The translations under genes were made by a program, and so were the position numbers. From contig CAVFNZ010000068.1 of NCBI GenBank assembly GCA_963624095.1, forward strand, positions 1 to 12,826: DNA of 12,826 nt, in the 5' to 3' direction. Shown here one piece after another: positions 1-6,219 of the stretch. The notes beneath the pieces are model-generated. The model made no database searches, was not told the origin of the DNA, and saw only the letters and a list, made by a program, of their open reading frames with translations. Every line of letters begins with the position of its first letter. Positions within the stretch are counted from its first letter, which is position 1. The DNA is from Phocaeicola_A sp963624095. GTDB lineage: Bacteria > Bacteroidota > Bacteroidia > Bacteroidales > Bacteroidaceae.

Positions 1-92
1 ACTATAGCACCTCATGCTGTACGTTCACTACCCCTCATCCCGTACAACTATAGCACCTCATCCTGTACGGCATTAGAGTGCCATCCCGTACG
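1..92. repeat. 23-bp imperfect tandem repeat, at least four units
   Basis: The core CATSCYGTACR recurs at 13, 36, 59 and 82, exactly 23 bases apart, giving units 1-23, 24-46, 47-69 and 70-92. Units 1 and 3 are nearly identical and both begin ACTATAGCACCTCAT. Units 2 and 4 are more diverged from them, which suggests a 46-bp higher-order period. The last unit runs into a perfect 10-bp palindrome, CCCGTACGGG, at 85-94. The period is not a multiple of three and I see no reading frame here. The array begins at or before the left edge, so its full copy number is unknown. Confidence 0.8.
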
Positions 93-264
93 GGAATGAC
101 TACCCTGACTTTTCCTGATTCACTAAACACTATTTTTCTTCATTAACTGAAACGGTAGACACTTTCTGCTGAGCCGTGCCGTATCAATAGCCCCAAGCGA
201 GAATCCCACCGGGGTTTCGGACTGACCCTCGAAACCGCTCCCTATACCTTATTTATATATAGCA
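93..264. other. Intergenic region with one inverted repeat
   Basis: No credible coding region is present; only very short reading frames occur. The one structure I can support is an inverted repeat with 7-bp arms, GGTTTCG (213-219) and CGAAACC (230-236), around a 10-base spacer. It is followed on the + strand by an AT-rich stretch, so it could be a weak terminator for a rightward gene left of the window. That role is a guess because no such gene is visible. Confidence 0.45.
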
Positions 265-297
265 AGAGAGCCGCCCCTCAGAAAGGGACGGCTCTCT
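265..297 (-). terminator. Hairpin terminator, probably bidirectional
   Basis: Two 14-base arms (265-278 and 284-297) pair with a single C:A mismatch at 274/288 and enclose a 5-base loop (279-283). The outer nine pairs are uninterrupted. It lies 32 bp past the stop codon of the leftward lipoprotein gene. On that strand it is followed by an AU-rich tail (249-262) rather than a pure U run. On the + strand the tail is CTATTCAATCTTTTCC, so it may stop transcription from both sides. Confidence 0.75.
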
Positions 298-329
298 CTA
301 TTCAATCTTTTCCGTATTCTGTCCGAAGA

Positions 330-2033
330 TTATTTCAGCAGGGCCGAAACGGCTGCGTCTGTCAGGTACTTCGAGAACTCAACATCCGTAGAAGCCTTCT
401 TGGCAAGAGTAGAATCTTTGGCGATGGCACTCTTCAGACCGCTTACAACCATAGAGGTGTTGTTTGTGCGTGCACCGATGATTGCGCTCAAGTAGTCCGT
501 GTAAGCGTCAGCGTTCTTCACTGCGCTCAGCGTGCTCTTTGCCTTGTTGTAGTCCTTTGTCAGGATCTGAGCCAAAGCGGCACTGTTGGTCTTCGTGTCA
601 CCGAAAGCGTTGACTGCCTTCTCGTACTGACCGGCTGCGATGTAGTAGTTACCCAAAGCCTCGTTGATGGTCTTTGAACCGGAACCCTTGGCCAGGTATT
701 TCTCTGCATCGGCTCTCTGTCCGTTAACCAAAGAAACCAGACCCATGTTGGTGTTGGCCTCGTTGGAAGCGCCGTTCAGCTGAAGAGCTTTCTTGAAGTA
801 AGACTCAGCGGAGCTCAGGTTGCCGGCTTTGTAAGCCAACTCACCGAGGTTGTTGTATGCGCGGTAGTCGCTCGGGTAGAGCTCAGCGGTTTTCTTGTAG
901 ATGGCCTCTTTCTCAGCGTCGGTGTTCACCAGGGTAGCGGCGTAGAGCAACTCCTCAACGGAGAGGTTCTTCGGAGCGGCCTTGTACTCGGCGAGGATTT
1001 CGTCATCCGAACGGCCAATCAACTGATAGTTCAAGGTCAAGCGTGCGCGGCGCAACTTCGGCAGGATGTCGTCAGCCAGGTCTTTGTAAACAGAAGAGAT
1101 GTTCTTGATCTCTGTCTCTCTCTGCTCGGGATCCTGATACATGGAGAGTACGCGGAGAATCAACTCCTTGTCCTGGATGTTTGACTTGGATACCAACTCC
1201 TGGAAACCTTCCCAGTCCTGAGCGGTATACTTTGAGTCAACCGTAGCGTTCACTTTCGCTTTCTTCAACTGCTTGTTGACATACTTGGCGGCGTTGCTTT
1301 CACGCTGTCCGGCCAGTTTCTCGTTGAGGCTTACACCACCATCGGGAGAAGCGTATGCGCTAACCTCGATGTTCTCGATGGCTTTGCCCTTCTTGTCAGC
1401 GTCAACCTCAGCCACCAACTTGTTGAACTCCTTGATGATGTCGGAGTTCGTCTCAGAGGCGCGGATGTTGGCCTGCTGGATGAGGAACATGATGTTGGCC
1501 TCTTTGTTCTGCTTGATGATACGCTGGTAAGCGTCCTCGGCATTCGTCAGGTTGGCGTTGCTCAGTGTGCTCTTCACCAACTCGGAAGTGGCGATGACAC
1601 CGTCGGCGATCTTCACTGCCGGGATGTTCACAACCTTGTTGCCAATCTTGGCGTCGAACTCCAGGTAGAGCTCAGACTTGGCCATCTCGGGAACGTAGGT
1701 GAAGGAGGTCTTCATGACGTAGTTACCGCCAGCCTTGTAAGAAATCGTCTGGTTGTTGCCCTGGACTTTCTCGCCCTGGAAAGTAGCGGGAGTGCCCTTG
1801 GCCTCACCACCGTCCCATCTCAAGACCGGAGTAACGGTGACAACGGCTTTCTTCTTGAAATACTTCTCGGGGAAGGTTCCGTTGATGGTAGCGGGCACCT
1901 GGCCACCGACTGCTTCCAACACCTCAGGGGTGCAGGTGAAGTAATCCGATGACAATTCACCCAACTTGTTTGAACAAGAGGTGAAGACAAACATAACAGC
2001 CATTAGTAATGGCAAATACAATTTTTTAATCAT
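330..2033 (-). CDS. Lipoprotein with OmpA-like region and TPR repeats
   Basis: Function is not established. It is probably an envelope protein anchored by lipid and acting through protein-protein or cell-wall contacts. Residues 1-20 form a lipoprotein signal ending FTSC with Cys20 as the lipidation site. The residues after Cys20 (SNKLGEL) lack the acidic run typical of surface-exported Bacteroidetes lipoproteins, so a periplasm-facing position is my inference. Residues about 30-160 look like beta-rich sandwich segments. Residues about 217-335 resemble an OmpA C-terminal domain, with the pattern AYASPDGG..LNEKLAGQR. TPR-like helical pairs lie at about 385-480, the clearest being YNNLGELAYKAGNLSSAESY. 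The start is an ATG at 2031-2033, about 45 bases downstream of the likely transcription start. Long TPR/OmpA lipoproteins of this kind are common in Bacteroidales. I am confident it is a real gene but cannot give it a role. Confidence 0.9.
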   Translation of the reverse strand: MIKKLYLPLLMAVMFVFTSCSNKLGELSSDYFTCTPEVLEAVGGQVPATINGTFPEKYFKKKAVVTVTPVLRWDGGEAKGTPATFQGEKVQGNNQTISYKAGGNYVMKTSFTYVPEMAKSELYLEFDAKIGNKVVNIPAVKIADGVIATSELVKSTLSNANLTNAEDAYQRIIKQNKEANIMFLIQQANIRASETNSDIIKEFNKLVAEVDADKKGKAIENIEVSAYASPDGGVSLNEKLAGQRESNAAKYVNKQLKKAKVNATVDSKYTAQDWEGFQELVSKSNIQDKELILRVLSMYQDPEQRETEIKNISSVYKDLADDILPKLRRARLTLNYQLIGRSDDEILAEYKAAPKNLSVEELLYAATLVNTDAEKEAIYKKTAELYPSDYRAYNNLGELAYKAGNLSSAESYFKKALQLNGASNEANTNMGLVSLVNGQRADAEKYLAKGSGSKTINEALGNYYIAAGQYEKAVNAFGDTKTNSAALAQILTKDYNKAKSTLSAVKNADAYTDYLSAIIGARTNNTSMVVSGLKSAIAKDSTLAKKASTDVEFSKYLTDAAVSALLK

Positions 2034-2084
2034 GTTGTTTTACTTGTTTAATATGATTAGACTAATATATATTCCAACACGTTG

Positions 2085-2114
2085 CAAAGATAAGGAAAGC
2101 GTTCATTATCCAAA
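2085..2114 (-). promoter_or_regulatory. Bacteroidetes primary-sigma promoter of the lipoprotein gene
   Basis: Read on the - strand, TATCTTTG (2085-2092) is an exact match to the -7 consensus TAnnTTTG. TTTG (2111-2114) matches the -33 element, with an 18-base gap. The predicted transcription start is near 2078, giving a leader of about 45 bases. This is the best promoter in the window and suggests strong constitutive expression of the gene at 330-2033. Confidence 0.75.
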
Positions 2115-2223
2115 AAGAGTTGACCTCGTTTTTTTAATGTATACATTTAAAGAACATTAAAAAGGAAGACGCTCCGGGCTTTTGCCGGCAGGAATGTCAA
2201 CTATCGGTTGATGCTTTCGTGGC

Positions 2224-3180
2224 TCACTCCTCTCCTCCGTGCCGCTTTCGGTAGTTGATGTTGCGCGGGTGGTGCAGGATGATTTCACTGCGCAGCAGGT
2301 TGCGGTCGATGTGGGTATAGATTTCGGTGGTGGTGATGCACTCGTGCCCCAGCATGCACTGGATGGCGCGCAGGTTCGCTCCGCCCTCCAGCAGGTGCGT
2401 GGCGAAAGAGTGGCGGAAGGTGTGCGGACTGACGGTCTTCCGAATGCCCGCCATCTCCGTCAATACCTTTATTATATGGAACACCGTGATGCGCGACAGC
2501 CGCGACCCGCGCCGGAAGCTGAGAAACACATAGTCTTCCTCTCCCGGCTTGACGCGAATCTCGCCCCGTTGCTCGAAGTATTTGTTCAGCTCGTCGATGG
2601 CCCGGCGGGAGATGGGCACCAGCCGTTGCTTGTCGCCCTTGCCCGTCACGCGGATGAACTCCTCGGTCAGGTAGAGGTCGGAGAACTTGAGGCTGCACAA
2701 CTCCGACACGCGCAGCCCGCAACCGTAGAGTACCTCCAGTATCGCCTTGTTGCGCTGGCCCTCCTGTTCCGTCAGGTCGACGCACCCGATGATGGCGTCA
2801 ATCTCTTCCAGGGTGAGCACGTCGGGCAGGTGGAAGCCGATTTTCGGGGAGTCAATCAGTTCGGTGGGTGCCGTGGCGATGTACTCCTCCAGTACCAGGA
2901 ACTTGTAGAACGACCGCAGTCCGGAGAGTATGCGCGCCTGCGAACGGGGGTGGATGCCCACATCGTGCAGGTCCGCCAGGAAACGCTGGATGTCCTCCGT
3001 CTTCGCCTCCGCCAGGATGATTCGGTCGTCCAGCAGGTAGTCCGCCAGCTTGCGGATGTCGCTCAGATAAGCGTCAATGGTGTTGTCCGACATCGACTTT
3101 TCCAGCTTCAGGTATTGCCTGTAGCGTTCAATCACCACCTCATTGATATCCTTGTTCTTTCTTTGTGCGTGTAGTTCCAT
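2224..3180 (-). CDS. xerD: Site-specific tyrosine recombinase, XerD type
   Basis: It cuts and rejoins DNA through a covalent tyrosine link. In the Xer role it works with a second recombinase at the dif site to resolve chromosome dimers in the cytoplasm. The 318 residues match the usual Xer length. Residues about 13-100 form the SAM-like core-binding domain and 118-300 the catalytic domain. All six catalytic positions are visible: R157 (CGLRVSEL), K181 (GKGDK), H253 and R256 (SPHTFRHSFATHLLEGG), H279 (LGHE) and nucleophile Y288 (IYTH). I chose the ATG at 3178-3180. The frame stays open to a TTG at 3202-3204, but that would put the start almost on the predicted transcription start. No phage or integron genes lie nearby, and the neighbours are housekeeping, which favours XerD over a mobile integrase. 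XerC versus XerD is judged by eye. Confidence 0.92.
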   Translation of the reverse strand: MELHAQRKNKDINEVVIERYRQYLKLEKSMSDNTIDAYLSDIRKLADYLLDDRIILAEAKTEDIQRFLADLHDVGIHPRSQARILSGLRSFYKFLVLEEYIATAPTELIDSPKIGFHLPDVLTLEEIDAIIGCVDLTEQEGQRNKAILEVLYGCGLRVSELCSLKFSDLYLTEEFIRVTGKGDKQRLVPISRRAIDELNKYFEQRGEIRVKPGEEDYVFLSFRRGSRLSRITVFHIIKVLTEMAGIRKTVSPHTFRHSFATHLLEGGANLRAIQCMLGHECITTTEIYTHIDRNLLRSEIILHHPRNINYRKRHGGEE

Positions 3181-3189
3181 TCTTTTTCC

Positions 3190-3197
3190 TACCTTTG
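3190..3197 (+). promoter_or_regulatory. Possible -7 element for the aroQ-pyk cluster
   Basis: TACCTTTG matches TAnnTTTG on the + strand. A TTTG lies upstream at 3162-3165, but the 24-base gap is longer than usual. A start near 3204 would give aroQ a leader of about 43 bases. It faces the xerD element at 3213-3220, so the two predicted transcription starts nearly coincide. Confidence 0.4.
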
Positions 3198-3212
3198 TAC
3201 CCAAATTCCTGA

Positions 3213-3220
3213 CAAAGATA
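3213..3220 (-). promoter_or_regulatory. Likely -7 element of the xerD promoter
   Basis: On the - strand this reads TATCTTTG, an exact TAnnTTTG match, 33 bases upstream of the chosen xerD ATG. No TTTG is found at the proper distance upstream, so the -33 element is missing or degenerate. A start near 3206 would give a leader of about 26 bases and leaves the ATG at 3180 as the natural start. Confidence 0.5.
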
Positions 3221-3246
3221 CGAAACTCTTTTCAACCGGACGAATT

Positions 3247-3681
3247 ATGATGAAGATACAAGTGATAAACGGTCCCAACATCAACCTGTTAGGCAAGCGG
3301 GAACCTTCCATTTACGGGAGTACCTCCTTCGAGGATTACCTCCGAACGTTGCGCGCCGACTACCCGGCGTTGCGGATAGACTATTACCAGTCGAACGTGG
3401 AGGGCGAGATGATTAACAAGCTCCACGAGGTGGGGTTCGAGTATGACGGCATCGTGCTGAACGCCGGGGCCTACACGCATACCAGCATCGCCTTGCAGGA
3501 TGCCATCCGCGCCATCACCGCGCCGGTCATAGAGGTACACATCTCCAACGTGCACAAGCGTGAGGAGTTCCGCCACAAGTCGATGATCTCCTGCGCCTGT
3601 CTGGGTGTCATCTGCGGCTTCGGGCTCGACTCGTACCGCCTGGCCGTGGAGGCGTTGATTCACCGGAAAGAACAACAGTAA
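3247..3681 (+). CDS. aroQ: 3-dehydroquinate dehydratase, type II
   Basis: It catalyses the third step of the shikimate pathway, 3-dehydroquinate to 3-dehydroshikimate, in the cytoplasm on the way to aromatic amino acids and chorismate. Type II enzymes are small flavodoxin-like proteins that form dodecamers, and 144 residues is typical. Visible signature segments are NGPNINLLGKREPSIYG at 8-24 (flexible lid Arg18, catalytic Tyr23), LNAGAYTHTS at 71-80 (Asn72), and EVHISN at 96-101 (Glu96, general acid His98), followed by REEFRHKS with Arg109. Start: ATG codons stand at 3247 and 3250, and either could be used; neither has a strong Shine-Dalgarno. It is divergent from xerD across 66 bp and heads the rightward cluster, with pyk 25 bp downstream. 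Confidence 0.96.
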   Translation: MMKIQVINGPNINLLGKREPSIYGSTSFEDYLRTLRADYPALRIDYYQSNVEGEMINKLHEVGFEYDGIVLNAGAYTHTSIALQDAIRAITAPVIEVHISNVHKREEFRHKSMISCACLGVICGFGLDSYRLAVEALIHRKEQQ

Positions 3682-3706
3682 AACCGAACGATAAAAGTAT
3701 AGACCT

Positions 3707-5170
3707 ATGCTGCTGAAACAGACAAAGATTGTGGCTTCCATCTCCGACCAGCGTTGCGACGTGGACTTCATAAAGGCCCTGTTCGACGCGGGCATGAATG
3801 TGGTGCGCATGAACACCGCTCACGCCAGTCGCGAGGGATTCGAGAAACTGATAGACAATGTGCGTGCCGTCTCCAACCGCATCGCCATCCTCATGGATAC
3901 CAAAGGTCCGGAGGTGCGTACCATGCCTCTGGCGGGCGACCCGATACCCTTCAAGATAGGCGACCGCGTGAAGGTTGTCGGCAACCCCGACGGCAAGACC
4001 ACCTGCGATTGCATCTGCGTCTCCTACCCCCGTTTCGTGGACGACCTGAAGGTGGGCGGCGACATACTCATCGACGACGGCGACCTTGGACTGAAGGTAG
4101 TGGAGAAGAAGGACGGCGTGCTCCACTGTGTCGTGCAGAACGAGGCGACCCTTGGCAACCGCAAGAGCGTGAACGTGCCCGGCGTGCGCATCAACCTCCC
4201 CTCGCTCACCGAGAAGGACCGCAACAACATCCTCTACGCCATCGAAAAGGACATTGACTTCATCGCCCACTCCTTTGTCCGCAACCGGCAGGATGTGCTC
4301 GACATCCGTAAGATTCTCGATGACCACAACAGCTCCATCCAGATTATCGCCAAGATAGAGAACCAGGAGGGAGTGGACAACATCGACGAGATATTGGAGG
4401 TGGCGGACGGCATCATGGTGGCCCGCGGTGACTTGGGCATCGAGGTGGCGCAGGAACGCATCCCCGGCATCCAGCGCGTCCTCATCCGCAAGTGCGTGCA
4501 GGCACGCAAGCCGGTCATCGTGGCGACGCAGATGCTGCACACCATGATTCAGAACCCGCGCCCCACGCGCGCCGAGGTGACGGACATCGCCAACGCCATC
4601 TACTACCGTACCGACGCGCTGATGCTGAGCGGCGAGACCGCCTACGGCAAATACCCCGTGGAGGCGGTGCGTACCATGACGAAGGTGGCGGCACAGGCGG
4701 AAAAGGACAAGCTGACCGAGAACAACATACGCATCCAGCTGGAAGAGAACTGCGACGTGACCGACTTCCTGGCCAAACAGGCGGTGAAGGCGACGGACAA
4801 GATGAACATCCGCGCCATCATCACCGACAGCTACAGCGGCCGTACCGCCCGCAGTCTGGCGGCTTTCCGTGGCCGTTATCCGGTGCTGGCCATCTGCTAC
4901 AACGAGAAGACCATGCGCCACCTGGCACTCTCCTATGGCGTGGAGGCCATCTATATGCCGGAGTTGGGCAACGGACAGGAGTACTACTTCGCCGCCTTGC
5001 GCAAACTGTTGCAGGACGGTGTCATCAAGGAAGACGAGATGGTGGCCTACCTGAGTGGCGGAAAGTCCGGCACGCACACCTCGTTCCTGGAGATAAACCT
5101 GGTGGCCGACGTGCTGAAGTACGCCGAGTCGGGCGAGTATATCCTGCCGAACCGGAACAGATATTTGTAG
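3707..5170 (+). CDS. pyk: Pyruvate kinase
   Basis: It transfers phosphate from phosphoenolpyruvate to ADP, the last step of glycolysis, in the cytoplasm. At 487 residues it is of ordinary length. The TIM-barrel A domain is split by the B domain (about 70-165). Visible sites are Arg34 and Asn36 (RMNTAHAS), DTKGPEVRT at 64-72, the active-site signature IIAKIENQEG at 213-222 with Lys216 and metal-binding Glu218, metal-binding Asp242 (ARGDLGIE), and LSGETAYGKYP in the last part of the barrel. The regulatory C domain runs from about 350 to the end, with a nucleotide/effector-like GGKSGTHTSF near 450. Glu69 corresponds to the Glu that marks potassium-dependent enzymes, yet the usual Ser of the NxSH potassium site is Ala38 here. 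Its stop lies 4 bp before the methyltransferase ATG. Confidence 0.96.
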   Translation: MLLKQTKIVASISDQRCDVDFIKALFDAGMNVVRMNTAHASREGFEKLIDNVRAVSNRIAILMDTKGPEVRTMPLAGDPIPFKIGDRVKVVGNPDGKTTCDCICVSYPRFVDDLKVGGDILIDDGDLGLKVVEKKDGVLHCVVQNEATLGNRKSVNVPGVRINLPSLTEKDRNNILYAIEKDIDFIAHSFVRNRQDVLDIRKILDDHNSSIQIIAKIENQEGVDNIDEILEVADGIMVARGDLGIEVAQERIPGIQRVLIRKCVQARKPVIVATQMLHTMIQNPRPTRAEVTDIANAIYYRTDALMLSGETAYGKYPVEAVRTMTKVAAQAEKDKLTENNIRIQLEENCDVTDFLAKQAVKATDKMNIRAIITDSYSGRTARSLAAFRGRYPVLAICYNEKTMRHLALSYGVEAIYMPELGNGQEYYFAALRKLLQDGVIKEDEMVAYLSGGKSGTHTSFLEINLVADVLKYAESGEYILPNRNRYL

Positions 5171-5174
5171 GACA

Positions 5175-5834
5175 ATGCAGGAAACCGAACCGATAGACGA
5201 TTACATCCTGAAGCACATCGACGCGGAGGGTGATTACCTGCACCGGCTCTACCGCGACACGCATGTGAAGCTGTTGCGTCCCCGCATGGCGTCGGGCCAC
5301 TTGCAAGGCCGCATGCTGAAGATGTTCGTGCGGATGATTCGTCCCAAGCAGGTGCTGGAGATCGGTACGTTCACCGGTTATTCCGCGCTCTGCATGGCGG
5401 AAGGGTTGGAAGAGGGAGGCCTCGTCCATACCTTCGAAATCAATGACGAGCAGGAGGACTTCACCCGTCCGTGGCTTGAGGGTTCGGCCTATGCCGACAA
5501 GATAAGGTTCTACATCGGCGATGCCCTGCAGCTGGTGCCGCGGATGGACCTGACCTTCGACATGGCGTTCGTGGACGGCGACAAACGTCGTTACAACGAC
5601 TACTACGACATGGTGCTGCCCCGTCTCCGTCCGGGAGGCTACCTGTTGGCCGACAACACCTTGTGGGACGGTCATGTGATTGACCCGGCCTACGACCGCG
5701 ACCATCAGACCATCGGCATCAAGGCATTCAACGACAGGGTGGCGGCGGACGACCGGGTGGAGAAGGTGATACTCCCCTTGCGTGACGGACTCACCATCAT
5801 CCGCAAGAAGAGGGAGGAAGAGTCGCAACGGTGA
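5175..5834 (+). CDS. Class I SAM-dependent O-methyltransferase (COMT/YrrM-like)
   Basis: It is predicted to move a methyl group from S-adenosylmethionine to a hydroxyl, using a divalent metal. Length is 219 residues. The SAM-binding motif I is VLEIGTFTGYS at 60-70, an acidic ribose-binding position follows in HTFEIND (about 90-96), and the metal-ligand set of the cation-dependent family is present as Asp134 (FVDGDK) and Asp160-Asn161 (LLADNTLWDG). This family includes catechol and caffeoyl-CoA O-methyltransferases and the bacterial tRNA wobble hydroxyuridine methyltransferase TrmR (YrrM). With pyk upstream and rbfA downstream, a tRNA role is attractive but is only inference. AGGA overlaps the pyk stop region just before the ATG, which suggests coupled translation with pyk. 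Confidence 0.9.
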   Translation: MQETEPIDDYILKHIDAEGDYLHRLYRDTHVKLLRPRMASGHLQGRMLKMFVRMIRPKQVLEIGTFTGYSALCMAEGLEEGGLVHTFEINDEQEDFTRPWLEGSAYADKIRFYIGDALQLVPRMDLTFDMAFVDGDKRRYNDYYDMVLPRLRPGGYLLADNTLWDGHVIDPAYDRDHQTIGIKAFNDRVAADDRVEKVILPLRDGLTIIRKKREEESQR

Positions 5835-5883
5835 AAGACAAGATAAAGGTTTAACCATACCATAACAATAAACAAGTAAAGAA

Positions 5884-6219
5884 ATGGAAACGACAAGACA
5901 GAACAAAATAGCGAGACTGATACAGAAGGAGCTGAGTGACATCTTCCTGGTTCAGACGAAAGCCTACAAGGGTGTGTTGGTGTCGGTGAGCGCCGTGCGC
6001 ATCAGTCCAGACCTCAGCGTGGCCCGCGTCTACCTGAGCGTGTTCCCCTCGGAGCGCAACCAGGAGATTGTGAAGAACATCAACGACAACATGAGGTCCG
6101 TCCGCTACGAACTGGGTACCAGGGTGCGCCACCAGTTGCGCATCATCCCCGAGCTCAAGTTCTTCGTGGACGACTCGCTCGACTACATCGAACACATCGA
6201 CAAACTGTTGAAAGAGTGA
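5884..6219 (+). CDS. rbfA: Ribosome-binding factor A
   Basis: A small KH-fold protein that binds the immature 30S subunit near the 5' end of 16S rRNA and helps late maturation; in other bacteria it is important for growth in the cold. The 111 residues cover the family core. The N-terminus has the typical RQNKIARLIQKELSDIF helix. The middle segment LVSVSAVRISPDLSVARVYL matches the family's beta-strand region, and the end HQLRIIPELKFFVDDSLDYI carries the conserved RxxPELxFxxD pattern. It has no long C-terminal tail. It lies 49 bp after the methyltransferase, with no promoter I can recognise in the gap. Its TGA overlaps the GTG start of the next gene. Confidence 0.94.
   Translation: METTRQNKIARLIQKELSDIFLVQTKAYKGVLVSVSAVRISPDLSVARVYLSVFPSERNQEIVKNINDNMRSVRYELGTRVRHQLRIIPELKFFVDDSLDYIEHIDKLLKE

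Noticed and set aside
1..92. CRISPR array
   Set aside because: The units abut with no unique spacers, and the period is a constant 23 bp, so this is a plain tandem repeat.
2171..2210. Terminator for xerD between the two leftward genes
   Set aside because: Only short arms (CCGG...CCGG, TCAAC...GTTGA) are present, and the T run on the - strand lies too far away, so I do not list it as a feature.
2239..3174. 311-codon open frame on the + strand opposite xerD
   Set aside because: Antisense to a recombinase with all six catalytic residues intact, and low-complexity in character, with no start context or motif.
2224..3180. Integrase of a mobile element
   Set aside because: The gene is a full-length Xer-like protein in a housekeeping setting, with no attachment-site repeats, tRNA gene, excisionase or mobilisation genes nearby.
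3181..3204. N-terminal extension of XerD from a TTG codon
   Set aside because: A TTG start here would sit at the predicted transcription start, and the added eight residues have no family support. The ATG at 3178-3180 is preferred.
3608..5077. 489-codon open frame on the - strand opposite pyk
   Set aside because: It lies antisense to an unmistakable pyruvate kinase, and its translation is rich in His, Val, Ala and Asp with no recognisable motif. This is the usual shadow of GC-ending codons in a GC-rich gene.
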